From NCBI GenBank assembly GCA_949511625.1, contig CATFEX010000003.1, positions 62,001-126,000 on the forward strand: 64,000 bases of DNA, written 5' to 3'. The stretch is from UBA11891 sp003533785 (GTDB taxonomy: Bacteria; Bacteroidota; Bacteroidia; Flavobacteriales; Flavobacteriaceae). Both the position numbers and the translations under genes were made by a program. The notes under the pieces are model-generated. The model ran no database searches. It was given only the letters and a program-made list of their open reading frames with translations, and was not told where the DNA came from. This document shows positions 36,986 to 45,973 of this stretch, one piece after another. Every line of letters starts with the position of its first letter. Within the stretch, counting starts at the first letter, position 1.

Positions 36986-38176
36986 TTAATTAACAGTGTC
37001 GGGCAATGTATCTAAAACATGGAGCAATATGTGACATCCTTTTTTTATTTCAGACGTAGATATGGTAAGGGGTGGCGAGATTCGAATTGCTTTTTTTTCC
37101 CATAATAACCAAAAGAGAATCAATCCCTCTTTCAAACAACGTAAAACAACTTGATTTGCTACCTCTGCATTGACAAAAATAGGGGCTAGCATGAGGCCAG
37201 TTCCATTGATCTGTTTAATCTTTGGATGATGTAACAACTCTCGAAATAAAGCTTCTTTTTCTGGGATCGCCTCCATTAGCCGACTTTCCAGTATGGTACT
37301 TAAAGTGGCTTCTGCTGCAGCGGAAATGAGTGGATTACCACCAAAAGTAGTAATATGCCCCAGTTTGGGATTGATGGTCAAGCATTCCATGATCTCTTTG
37401 GAGCTGGCAAAGGCCCCAATAGGAACCCCTCCGCCCATGCCTTTGCCCATGACAAGGATGTCAGGAACAATAGTACTATTCATAAAGGCAAATAAGGCTC
37501 CAGTTCGCCCAAAGCCGGGTTGAATTTCGTCTAAAATGAGCAATGCCCCGGTAGCTTCACAACGTTCCTTAACGGCCTTTAGGTAGTCCTTTTCAGGCTG
37601 TATAAACCCAGCTCCTCCTTGAATGGTCTCAAGAATTACTGCCGCTGTTTTGTGGCCGATTTTATGAAGATCTTCTTCGGCATTAAACCGAATAAAATCA
37701 ACGTTGGGGAGCAGGGGTCCGTATCCTTTTTTAATTTCTTCATAACCGGTCAGACTCAATGAACCGTGGGTACTTCCATGGTAGGAATTCAATGCACCAA
37801 TTAATTCGTCTCGTCCGGTATATCGTTTCGCCATTTTGAGCGCCCCTTCGATTGCTTCGGTTCCTGAATTGGTTAAATAGACTTGTTCCAAGGGCTGGGG
37901 GAGGGCATTGATAAGTTTTTTCGATAAGCGAACGGAGGGGCCTTGGGCAAATTCCCCATATACCATTACGTGCAAATATTTACGACTTTGACGACGCAAC
38001 GCTCGAACGACTCTTGGATGACGATGTCCCAAGCTGCAAGCCGAGACTCCCGCAACAAAGTCTAGATATTTATTGCCTTTTTCATCCCATATATAGCTTC
38101 CCTTGGCTTTAGCGATTTCTATCCCTAAAGGATTGGGAGTAGTTCGTGCTTGATATTGGAGAAAATCTGCTATCAT
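36986..38176 (-). CDS. Class III pyridoxal-phosphate aminotransferase
   Basis: The 396-residue PLP enzyme is of the acetylornithine/GABA aminotransferase class. It has YLDFVAGVSACSLGHRHP, VYLTNSGTEAIEGALKMAKR, ILDEIQPGFGRTG and the Lys motif DILVMGKGMGGGVP. The substrate cannot be fixed from sequence; acetylornithine, succinyl-diaminopimelate or another omega-amino acid is possible, and a dap link would suit the pathway here. It overlaps the OstA-like gene by 4 bp. Confidence 0.88.
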   Translation of the reverse strand: MIADFLQYQARTTPNPLGIEIAKAKGSYIWDEKGNKYLDFVAGVSACSLGHRHPRVVRALRRQSRKYLHVMVYGEFAQGPSVRLSKKLINALPQPLEQVYLTNSGTEAIEGALKMAKRYTGRDELIGALNSYHGSTHGSLSLTGYEEIKKGYGPLLPNVDFIRFNAEEDLHKIGHKTAAVILETIQGGAGFIQPEKDYLKAVKERCEATGALLILDEIQPGFGRTGALFAFMNSTIVPDILVMGKGMGGGVPIGAFASSKEIMECLTINPKLGHITTFGGNPLISAAAEATLSTILESRLMEAIPEKEALFRELLHHPKIKQINGTGLMLAPIFVNAEVANQVVLRCLKEGLILFWLLWEKKAIRISPPLTISTSEIKKGCHILLHVLDTLPDTVN

Positions 38177-39822
38177 TCTTGGGGAGCGTTGAATTCTTCA
38201 GGTAAAGAAATTCCTTTTATTTTAGGTAGGATGAGCTCCAAGTCTTCTTGACTGAATAAATCAATCTTTCTTCTAGGACGTTCCTCATCCCTCCAAAGAA
38301 ACCCTTTAAATATTCTTTCATTGGGGTCAATTTTGAATTCTGGAAAGACATCGCCTCCAGGGCTGACCAAAAAAGTGATGTTTTCAATGCCATCGTCTCC
38401 CATTTGCATTTCTAAGGCACTACACAATGTTTTATTGATCCCAATAAGCTCATTGTCTTCATCTGAATAGAGATAATAAATAACTTGGGTATTTTTCTCT
38501 ACATAGATGTTTTCTAGACCACCTTCTTCAAAACTACCATTTAGCAATCCCCCCTTTATTTGATTAAAACCATCGTCGCTTAAAGAGTCTTTTTCAATGA
38601 CGAATACATTTCCTCGAATTTTCAGAGAATCCAATTTTTTGGTTTGCAAGTTAGATAGCAGCTCGATTTCGTCTCCAGACATTTGACTATTGCCAAACCA
38701 CATCACAGGATTACGTCCGGTAAGGTCTTTTTCTGTAAACACCCTTTTTTCTCTATTAGTCAATGGCTTTTTGTACAATCGTATTCGACCATTGGTTTCA
38801 TTAAAATAAATGGAGTCTGACTTGGCTCTCATATCAGACTTCAGTACTCTCACATCGTAAAAACCACGAAGAATTCTTTGGGTATCTGGTCCAGTTGCGA
38901 TGAGGGTATCGGCATGGATAAAGAGAGAATCATTTTCAATAATATTTGTTGCCACAGCTCTTCTGGTAATGATGGCAGAATCCTTAGCTTTAAATATTTC
39001 ACCGTAATGTCCTTGAATAAGGGATTGATTTAGTGTATCCAGTATACGAACCCGATTGGTTCCAGAAGCATATTCTTTTTCATTTTCAAAATAGAGACTG
39101 TCTCCATTAATTATCTTCCCGTCATAATCAATTTGTGCATTTTTTTCAAAATTTCCTTTTTGAGCTTTCATGTTATAGAACCCTCGTTCGCTAAATATGG
39201 TGTAATCTATTCCTTCTATGGTTGAGGGTCCATAGAAATAGGCGTAATCCACCTCTGTAAAATAGTCTAGCTGTTGCGCATTGACTTTGTATTCTGGGTT
39301 ATCGATTTTGACGTTGTAGAGAAAACGATATTTGTTCTCATCCATAAAATAGATGCCTCTGTTACTTGTCAAGGTACTTTCTTCATCTACTATTTTTCCA
39401 TAGCTATTGTAGAAGGCTTTATTGGCGATCCGATCCAAATACAAAGTATCCGTCTCTAAAGTCATGTCTGGTTTTTTTAGGACAACTTTTCCCCAGGCTT
39501 TGGCTTGTCGTGTTCCTCCTTCATACTCTATAAATTGACACGTCAGCTTGAGGCTATCTCCCTGGGTAAAAACAACCTCTCCTTGCGCTTTAAAAAAGTT
39601 GCGTTTAGCGTAAAAATAAGCACGGTCAGAGACAACCAGAGCCCCTTCATGAAATAGATGAACCCTTTGTGAGGTGTCGCTTAGTAGGATTGTTGCTCCT
39701 GGAAATCGTTCTTGATCTTGTTGGGAACTTCCTGCTTTTTGGATTTCAATAATTTTAGTCTCTTGAGCCCATGAGAAAGTTGTCACAAGCAAACTGAGAC
39801 CAAAAGAAAACAAGGATTTCAT
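38173..39822 (-). CDS. OstA/LptA-like periplasmic protein
   Basis: The 549-residue protein has a signal peptide (about 1-19, ending SWAQ) and OstA-like beta-jellyroll repeats from about residue 40, with many short beta strands and repeated segments such as YGKIVDEESTLTSNRGIYF. OstA/LptA proteins carry lipopolysaccharide from the inner to the outer membrane; this one is longer than LptA and a family variant typical of Bacteroidota. The precise role is inferred. It is followed by the aminotransferase with a 4-bp overlap. Confidence 0.85.
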   Translation of the reverse strand: MKSLFSFGLSLLVTTFSWAQETKIIEIQKAGSSQQDQERFPGATILLSDTSQRVHLFHEGALVVSDRAYFYAKRNFFKAQGEVVFTQGDSLKLTCQFIEYEGGTRQAKAWGKVVLKKPDMTLETDTLYLDRIANKAFYNSYGKIVDEESTLTSNRGIYFMDENKYRFLYNVKIDNPEYKVNAQQLDYFTEVDYAYFYGPSTIEGIDYTIFSERGFYNMKAQKGNFEKNAQIDYDGKIINGDSLYFENEKEYASGTNRVRILDTLNQSLIQGHYGEIFKAKDSAIITRRAVATNIIENDSLFIHADTLIATGPDTQRILRGFYDVRVLKSDMRAKSDSIYFNETNGRIRLYKKPLTNREKRVFTEKDLTGRNPVMWFGNSQMSGDEIELLSNLQTKKLDSLKIRGNVFVIEKDSLSDDGFNQIKGGLLNGSFEEGGLENIYVEKNTQVIYYLYSDEDNELIGINKTLCSALEMQMGDDGIENITFLVSPGGDVFPEFKIDPNERIFKGFLWRDEERPRRKIDLFSQEDLELILPKIKGISLPEEFNAPQE

Positions 39823-39834
39823 AATCCAGTATGT

Positions 39835-41103
39835 TTAGCGGAAAATGGTTTGTTTGCGATCGGGGCCAACGGAAACAATTTTAATAGGGGTTTCCAGTTC
39901 TTTTTCTAAATAATCGATGTAGGATTTAAAATTGACTGGAAATTCTGTTTCATTGGTCATGGCGGTCAAGTCTTCTTCCCAACCATCGATTTCATTCCAA
40001 ATGGGCTGGATGCTGGGATCTGAAAGATCAAATGGAAGATGAGCAACCGGACCATCCGAGGTGTTGTATGCGGTACATACCTTTAGGGAGGCAAAACCAG
40101 AGAGTACGTCTCCTTTCATCATCATCAATTGCGTGACTCCATTCACACGTATAGCGTATTTTAAAGCTACCAAATCCAACCATCCACAGCGTCTGGCCCG
40201 TCCTGTAGTAGCCCCAAATTCATGTCCTATTTTTCCCATCCGTTCTCCGTTCTCATCAAATAATTCGGTTGGGAATGGCCCGCTTCCTACTCGGGTAGTG
40301 TAGGCTTTAAAAATTCCAAATACATCTTGGATTGTGTTGGGTGCAATTCCAAGCCCTGTACAGGCTCCTGCTGCAGTTGTTGTGGAAGAAGTTACAAAAG
40401 GATAAGTGCCAAAATCAACATCCAAAAGAGAGCCTTGTGCGCCCTCTGCAAGAATTTTCTTTCCCGCTTTTTGTGCTTGATGAAGATAGTTTTCACTATC
40501 AACAATCTGGCATTGCTTTAAGCTGTCTAAACTCGAAAAGAAATCTTTTTCCATTTCTTTCAAATCGTATTCCAAATCAACTTTGTAGTTTTTAAGAAGC
40601 CGAATGTGCTTCTTTACAAGAGCTTGGTACCGATCTTCCCAGTTAACCGCAAGGATATCCCCCACACGAATGCCATTACGTCCCGTCTTATCCATATAGG
40701 TGGGGCCAATCCCTTTAAGCGTAGATCCTATTTTTGCTTTTCCTTTAGCTGTTTCAGAGGCAGCATCCAACAATCGGTGTGTGGGCAATATCAGATGAGC
40801 TTTTTTGGAGATTAAAAGCTTTTTAGTAAAGTCGATTTCAAAACTAGACAGTCCTTCGATTTCTTTTTTAAAGATCACAGGATCAATAACCACTCCATTA
40901 CCGATGAGATTGATTGCTGTGGGATGAAAAATTCCAGAGGGAATTGTATGGAGAACATGTTTATGCCCCTCAAACTCAAGGGTATGACCCGCATTGGGTC
41001 CCCCTTGAAAACGGGCAATAATATCATAGGACTGGGTGAGAACATCTACTATTTTTCCTTTGCCCTCATCGCCCCATTGCAGGCCGAGTAATAAATCTAC
41101 CAT
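39835..41103 (-). CDS. purA: Adenylosuccinate synthetase
   Basis: PurA makes adenylosuccinate from IMP, aspartate and GTP, the first committed step to AMP. The 422-residue protein opens VDLLLGLQWGDEGKGKIVD with the P-loop-like GDEGKGK, has GGPNAGHT and the ending region with TTGRARRCGW. Length is standard. It is downstream of fur and rel on the minus strand. Confidence 0.97.
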   Translation of the reverse strand: MVDLLLGLQWGDEGKGKIVDVLTQSYDIIARFQGGPNAGHTLEFEGHKHVLHTIPSGIFHPTAINLIGNGVVIDPVIFKKEIEGLSSFEIDFTKKLLISKKAHLILPTHRLLDAASETAKGKAKIGSTLKGIGPTYMDKTGRNGIRVGDILAVNWEDRYQALVKKHIRLLKNYKVDLEYDLKEMEKDFFSSLDSLKQCQIVDSENYLHQAQKAGKKILAEGAQGSLLDVDFGTYPFVTSSTTTAAGACTGLGIAPNTIQDVFGIFKAYTTRVGSGPFPTELFDENGERMGKIGHEFGATTGRARRCGWLDLVALKYAIRVNGVTQLMMMKGDVLSGFASLKVCTAYNTSDGPVAHLPFDLSDPSIQPIWNEIDGWEEDLTAMTNETEFPVNFKSYIDYLEKELETPIKIVSVGPDRKQTIFR

Positions 41104-41115
41104 AGGGGTGTGTTG

Positions 41116-41571
41116 CTAATTGGTGTCTTGTTTTTTAGTGCCGTAAAAGTATAAAGAATGGTTGTGAATTTCGATATCAAAGATGTCCTCAATAGTTTTT
41201 TTTATTTGTTGAATACGTGGGTCACAGAACTCTTTAACTTCACCAGAATCGGTGAAAATGATATGGTCGTGTTGTCGATCAAAATATGACTTTTCATAGT
41301 GCGATTGGTTGGACCCACCAAACTGATGTTTTCGAACAAGTCCGCATTCCAAAAGAAGTTCAATGGTGTTGTAGAGTGTGGCTCGACTTACACGATAGTT
41401 TTTATTTTTCATATTCAAATAGAGCGACTCGATATCAAAGTGCTCTTGACTGTCGTATATTTCGTAAAGGATGGCAAAACGCTCTGGAGTTTTGCGGTGG
41501 CCATGCTTGTTGAGGTAGTTAACAAATACCTCCTTTACAATTTCTTGTGGGTTTTTGGTCTGAGTTGCCAT
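41116..41571 (-). CDS. Fur-family transcriptional regulator
   Basis: The 151-residue protein has an N-terminal winged helix with RKTPERFAILYEIYDS and YRVSRATLYNTIELLLECGLV, and a C-terminal metal/dimer domain with QHDHIIFTDSGEVKEFCDPRI. His-rich positions suit regulatory metal binding; the paired CxxC structural zinc motif is not present. It could be a Fur, Zur or PerR type; the metal cannot be told. It lies between rel and purA. Confidence 0.92.
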   Translation of the reverse strand: MATQTKNPQEIVKEVFVNYLNKHGHRKTPERFAILYEIYDSQEHFDIESLYLNMKNKNYRVSRATLYNTIELLLECGLVRKHQFGGSNQSHYEKSYFDRQHDHIIFTDSGEVKEFCDPRIQQIKKTIEDIFDIEIHNHSLYFYGTKKQDTN

Positions 41572-41575
41572 AAAA

Positions 41576-41605
41576 CAAATATAAGGTATCTCCCTTAATC
41601 CCGAA
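41576..41605 (-). promoter_or_regulatory. Candidate promoter for fur-purA
   Basis: On the minus strand TATATTTG (41576-41583) matches the -7 consensus just upstream of the fur start; a TTC (41603-41605) stands 19 bases upstream in place of TTG. It overlaps the rel 3' end. Confidence 0.4.
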
Positions 41606-43802
41606 TCACTTTTTCAATTCCTTGAAGCTTCTTTAAGTGATCTACTAACTTTTTGAGGATGGTTTTATTTTTGACACGAACACTAATTCTGCCTTCAAAA
41701 ACTCCGTCTTCTGCTTCAAAAGATATTTTACTGATATCAACATGCATGGTGTTGGAGATAAGCTGGGTTACTTCGTTGACTAGTCCCATATTATCAATTC
41801 CAGATAAAATTAACTTTGCAGAGTACTCCTCTGCGGAGGAGTCCATCCAACGTGCATCAATGATGCGATAGGCATAGTTGGCATTCAAGGCAATGGCATT
41901 GGGACAATCTTTCTGATGTACTTTAATCCCGTCTCCCACAGTGACAAAACCAAAAACAGGGTCTCCTGGAATGGGATTGCAACAATGGGCTCGGCTATAC
42001 GCCAGCATTTCTTTTTCTTTCCCAAACACCAATTTGTCATAGTTGGGAATGGGTTGCGTGTTCTTGGCTTGCCCTGTCCTTTTTTGAAAATTTCTAATTC
42101 GTTTTTTAAAAAAGGTCAAGAAGGTATTGGTGTAATCGCCTGCAAAATTCTTGATGTCTTTATTACTCAGCTTGCCAACCCCCACTTTATAAAATAAATC
42201 TTGCGACGTATTTACTTTAAAATACCTTACCATGTAACGGAGGCATTTGTCGTCCATCGTGACTTTTAGATGTTTGAGTTTGCGTCGAAGGGATTCTTTA
42301 CCTTCTGAGGCGATTCGCTTTTTCTCTTCATTAAGTGAGGATTTGATCTTGGAGCGAGCCCTAGAAGTAATTACAAAATCTATCCAGTTGGCGGTGGGTT
42401 TAACACTATCTGACGTAATAATATCTACCTGATCGCCACTTTTTAACTGATAACTCAGAGGAACCAATTTGTTATTGACACGCGCACCTCTTGTTTTAAT
42501 CCCAATTTCTGTATGTACATGAAAAGCAAAATCTAGAGCTGTTGCCCCTTTAGGGAGCGATTTTAATTCCCCTTTAGGAGTGAATACAAAAATTTCTTTC
42601 GAATAGAGATTCAGTTTAAAATCCTGTACAAAATCAACAGCATCTGTATTGTTATTTTCTAGAACCTCCTGTAATCGATCCAACCAGGTTTCTATTCCAA
42701 TTTCTTTTTGTTCTCCTTGTTTGTACTTGTAGTGCGCTGCGTAGCCTCTTTCAGCAATTTCGTGCATTCGTTCAGAACGGATTTGTACTTCCACCCATTT
42801 TTGATCGGGCCCCATTACGGTAATATGTAAGGCTTCGTAGCCTGTGGATTTGGGCGCAGTGATCCAGTCTCTAAGTCGCGTTGGGTTAGGAACAAAATGA
42901 TCCGTGATTATTGAGTATATTTTCCAAGCGATAAATTTCTCTTCAGCGGGATTCGATTTATAGATAACACGAATGGCAAACTTGTCAAAAATCTGCTCAA
43001 AGGGTACATTTTGTTTTAGCATTTTCTTGTGGATCGAAAAAATCGATTTGCTTCGCCCTTTTATTTCATATTTTGGTAATTCTTTATCGAGTGCGTCATG
43101 AACCAAATTGGTGAATGATTCGATATAGGCGTCTTGAACGACTTTATCTTCTTCAATATTAATTTTAATCCGATCGTACTGCTCTGGTTCGGTGTATTTG
43201 AAACCCAAATCCTCTAAATTTGTTTTGACGTTGTATAATCCGATACGATGGGCCAGGGGCGCATATATATACAAGGTTTCAGAAGCGATTTTCACTTGTT
43301 TGTATTCGGCCAGTCCGTCTAGTGTCATCATATTGTGAAGGCGATCCGCAATTTTGATAATAATCACACGGACATCATCGTGAAGCGTTAGCAACATTTT
43401 CCTGAAGTTCTCTGCTTGCAACGAAACGTCTTTATCTTTTTTAAGGTGAGATATCTTGGTCAAGCCATGAACGATTCGGGTAACGGTGCTGCCGACTAAG
43501 CGCTCCAAATCATCAAGCGTATAGTCGGTATCTTCCACGACATCGTGGAGTAGGGCGGCTGCAATGGAAGTGGCATCCAAGCCTATTTGTTCTGCTACAA
43601 TTTTGGCAACACCTATAGGATGGAATATATAGGCCTCACCCGTTTTTCTACGTTGGGTTTTGTGGGCATCAACCGCTGTATCAAATGCGGTGCGAATTAG
43701 CTTTTTGTCAGCATTAGAAAGTGTTTGATAGCTAACGCGCAATAGTTCTTTATACTGCTGTGCAATTTCTTTATTCTCTTTTTCTGTGTCAATAGCTATC
43801 AT
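41595..43802 (-). CDS. Bifunctional (p)ppGpp synthetase/hydrolase, RelA/SpoT family
   Basis: The 735-residue protein controls the stringent response. It has the HD hydrolase domain with HDVVEDTD, the synthetase domain with RVIYKSNPAEEKF, GYEALHITVMGPD and EVQIRSERMHEIAERGYAAH, then TGS (VFTPKGELKSLPKGAT), zinc-finger/helical and ACT domains. Both catalytic motifs look intact, so it is probably a bifunctional Rel. It is followed by fur 23 bp downstream. Confidence 0.95.
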   Translation of the reverse strand: MIAIDTEKENKEIAQQYKELLRVSYQTLSNADKKLIRTAFDTAVDAHKTQRRKTGEAYIFHPIGVAKIVAEQIGLDATSIAAALLHDVVEDTDYTLDDLERLVGSTVTRIVHGLTKISHLKKDKDVSLQAENFRKMLLTLHDDVRVIIIKIADRLHNMMTLDGLAEYKQVKIASETLYIYAPLAHRIGLYNVKTNLEDLGFKYTEPEQYDRIKINIEEDKVVQDAYIESFTNLVHDALDKELPKYEIKGRSKSIFSIHKKMLKQNVPFEQIFDKFAIRVIYKSNPAEEKFIAWKIYSIITDHFVPNPTRLRDWITAPKSTGYEALHITVMGPDQKWVEVQIRSERMHEIAERGYAAHYKYKQGEQKEIGIETWLDRLQEVLENNNTDAVDFVQDFKLNLYSKEIFVFTPKGELKSLPKGATALDFAFHVHTEIGIKTRGARVNNKLVPLSYQLKSGDQVDIITSDSVKPTANWIDFVITSRARSKIKSSLNEEKKRIASEGKESLRRKLKHLKVTMDDKCLRYMVRYFKVNTSQDLFYKVGVGKLSNKDIKNFAGDYTNTFLTFFKKRIRNFQKRTGQAKNTQPIPNYDKLVFGKEKEMLAYSRAHCCNPIPGDPVFGFVTVGDGIKVHQKDCPNAIALNANYAYRIIDARWMDSSAEEYSAKLILSGIDNMGLVNEVTQLISNTMHVDISKISFEAEDGVFEGRISVRVKNKTILKKLVDHLKKLQGIEKVIRD

Positions 43803-43838
43803 CCTACACTAAGGTACCAATTTCGTGTCAAATCCTTG

Positions 43839-44609
43839 CTATTCCAATGCGCTGTAGATTAAAATTCCTGCAGCAACGGACACGTTAAGCGAGTCAATGG
43901 GAGGTTGCATGGGAATGCTAATACAGGCATCTGCCACCTCTAGCCACTGTGCCTGCAGGCCTTCAGCCTCGGTTCCAACTACAATAGCCCAGGGTGCCTT
44001 GTACTCACAGTCCGTGTAATTTATGCTGTTGTTATTCAAAACTGCTGCGGCTATAAAAAAAGAATGATTCTTTAAATAGGCAATCATTTTTTCTGAAGAA
44101 TCCAATACTACTGGAATTGAAAAAATGCCTCCTAAACTGTTGCGAATGCTTTGGGGATTATATAAGTCCGTTTTGGGGTTGGCAATGAAAACAGCATCCA
44201 TCCCCGCCCCAGCAGCTGTTCGCATAAGAGCACCAATGTTTCCTGGTTTTTCTGGGGCTTCAGCGACCAGTATTTTTGATTTTGGTGTTAAGTCTAGATT
44301 CTCAAGCCTCCAATGCCGTGTTTTGAAAACAGCTATTTCATTCTCGTTTCCACTGCGTTGACTGAGTGCATCAAAAAGTTCTTTTTTCAGTTCAAAAACA
44401 GCGCATTTATCAGTGATGGGTTGGACAGATTCTTCTCGAAACCAACATTGCATTCTTTCATACCCATTGACCAAAGCGCGTTCAATTTCTCGTCGCCCCT
44501 CAACGACAAAACTATCTGTTTTTTTGCGTTCTCTCGGTCTTTGAAAGAGTCGAGCCAACTTTTTATATGCCTCGTTTTGACGGCTTTGTATCTTTTTTAC
44601 TTCCATCAT
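43839..44609 (-). CDS. TrmH/SpoU family RNA methyltransferase
   Basis: The 256-residue SPOUT enzyme probably 2'-O-methylates rRNA or tRNA. It has the N-terminal substrate-binding extension and the C-terminal knot with VVGTEAEGLQAQWL and IPMQPPIDSLNVSVAAGILIY. The first two codons are both ATG (44609 and 44606), so the start could be either. It is upstream of rel by 36 bp. Confidence 0.9.
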   Translation of the reverse strand: MMEVKKIQSRQNEAYKKLARLFQRPRERKKTDSFVVEGRREIERALVNGYERMQCWFREESVQPITDKCAVFELKKELFDALSQRSGNENEIAVFKTRHWRLENLDLTPKSKILVAEAPEKPGNIGALMRTAAGAGMDAVFIANPKTDLYNPQSIRNSLGGIFSIPVVLDSSEKMIAYLKNHSFFIAAAVLNNNSINYTDCEYKAPWAIVVGTEAEGLQAQWLEVADACISIPMQPPIDSLNVSVAAGILIYSALE

Positions 44610-44623
44610 TTTGGTAAAGATCT

Positions 44624-44655
44624 AAAAAAAGGAGCGTGTTTGACACGCCCCTTTT
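44624..44655 (-). terminator. Intrinsic terminator after the amidohydrolase genes
   Basis: On the minus strand GGGGCGTGT and ACACGCTCC form a 9-bp stem (one G-U pair) around a short loop, followed by seven T residues (44624-44630). It ends the run of genes from nrnA to the 426-residue amidohydrolase. Confidence 0.85.
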
Positions 44656-44683
44656 GTTGATTTTTTTGTATTGGAATTTCCAG

Positions 44684-45964
44684 TCAATTTACTTTTTCGC
44701 TGTAGCGCTGGTACAATTCGGTCTGATGGCTCTCTAAACTAATAGCCCTGCCATCAATATACGCATGGCTCAAAATATTGGTTCGCATGTCCAGCGCATC
44801 TCCTTTGGAAAGGAAAAAGGTGGCTCTTTTGCCTGCTTCAAGAGTTCCTATCTCATTTTCCAATCCCAATATTTTAGCGGGATTAGAGGTGAGTAAGGCA
44901 ACGGCTTTTTCGTAAGGTACCCCGTAGGCAGCAAAACTCCCAGCATAGAAAGGTAAGTTTCGAGTATTCATTCGTTCCATGCGACCGCTCATTTCAATGG
45001 CAACAGTAATACCTGCCTCTACGAGTTTTGTTCCAAGCGTAAAGGTACTTTTCAGTGCTTCATCCTCATTGTACGGAAGCCGATGAGGCCTAGGTATTAT
45101 CACTGGAATGTCATGTTGTTTTAGCAGGTCTAATTGTTTCGGGGCTTCGTGTGCTCCCACAAGGACAATCTTTTTGACACCCCATCCCATTAGTTGATCG
45201 ATACTTTCTTCAATTTGTTCGCCGTAGTCGGCATGCACATAGAGGCTTTTGCTTCCATCAAATAATCCGCTCATGGCGGTATATGGAAGGTGTTTTGGAT
45301 TTTGCTTTTCCCTATGGGCTTTAGCTTTGGTCATATAATCTGCTATGGATTGTACTTCTTTGGTGTATGAATCATTTCGTTTGAGAGTAGGATCTTCACC
45401 CAACCACCAACGGCCACGATAAAAGGGATTGGGCCAATGCAGATGAATTCCTTCATCGGCTTTCATCAAGGCATCTTCCCAATTCCAAGCATCAAGTTGC
45501 ATGACCGAAGAGCTTCCGGAGATACGGCCTCCTCGTGGGGCTACTTGAGCCATTAATACTCCATTGGGGCGGACGCTTTCTACCACTTGAGACTCAGCAT
45601 TGTAAGCAATAGCAGCTCGAATATGGGGCAGCATTTCTCCAAGTTCGTCTTCATCATCCGTCGCACGAACAGCATCAATTTCTACAAGGCCTAAGGTGGT
45701 ATTCATTCCAATAAACCCCGGATAGGCGTGTTGTCCGTCGCTTTCAATAGTCTGGTCATAGCCTGAGGGAGCAGACCCTGTAGCACCTACATAAGTGATC
45801 ACTCCATTGTCAAAACCGATTGCGGCGTTTTCGATCACAACTCCGTTACCGATGTGAGCAGTAACACCTTTGATTAGTATCGATTCGTTTTGAGGTGGAG
45901 CAGGAGTTTGTTGAGCTTGAATCAAACAGGGCACTAACAGGCTTAATAATATGATTTTTTTCAT
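44684..45964 (-). CDS. Amidohydrolase-superfamily protein lacking metal ligands
   Basis: The 426-residue exported protein has a signal peptide (ending IQAQ) and the amidohydrolase fold with the usual beta-sandwich framing: ILIKGVTAHIGNG at the start and NPAKILGLENEIGTLEAGKRA at the end. At the position of the HxH metal motif it reads YPGFIGMNTTLG, and no later His/Asp ligands are evident, so catalysis is doubtful. It resembles the N-terminal half of the adjacent 989-residue protein, suggesting a partner or regulatory subunit. It starts 10 bp after its neighbour. Confidence 0.82.
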   Translation of the reverse strand: MKKIILLSLLVPCLIQAQQTPAPPQNESILIKGVTAHIGNGVVIENAAIGFDNGVITYVGATGSAPSGYDQTIESDGQHAYPGFIGMNTTLGLVEIDAVRATDDEDELGEMLPHIRAAIAYNAESQVVESVRPNGVLMAQVAPRGGRISGSSSVMQLDAWNWEDALMKADEGIHLHWPNPFYRGRWWLGEDPTLKRNDSYTKEVQSIADYMTKAKAHREKQNPKHLPYTAMSGLFDGSKSLYVHADYGEQIEESIDQLMGWGVKKIVLVGAHEAPKQLDLLKQHDIPVIIPRPHRLPYNEDEALKSTFTLGTKLVEAGITVAIEMSGRMERMNTRNLPFYAGSFAAYGVPYEKAVALLTSNPAKILGLENEIGTLEAGKRATFFLSKGDALDMRTNILSHAYIDGRAISLESHQTELYQRYSEKVN

Positions 45965-45973
45965 TGTAATTTT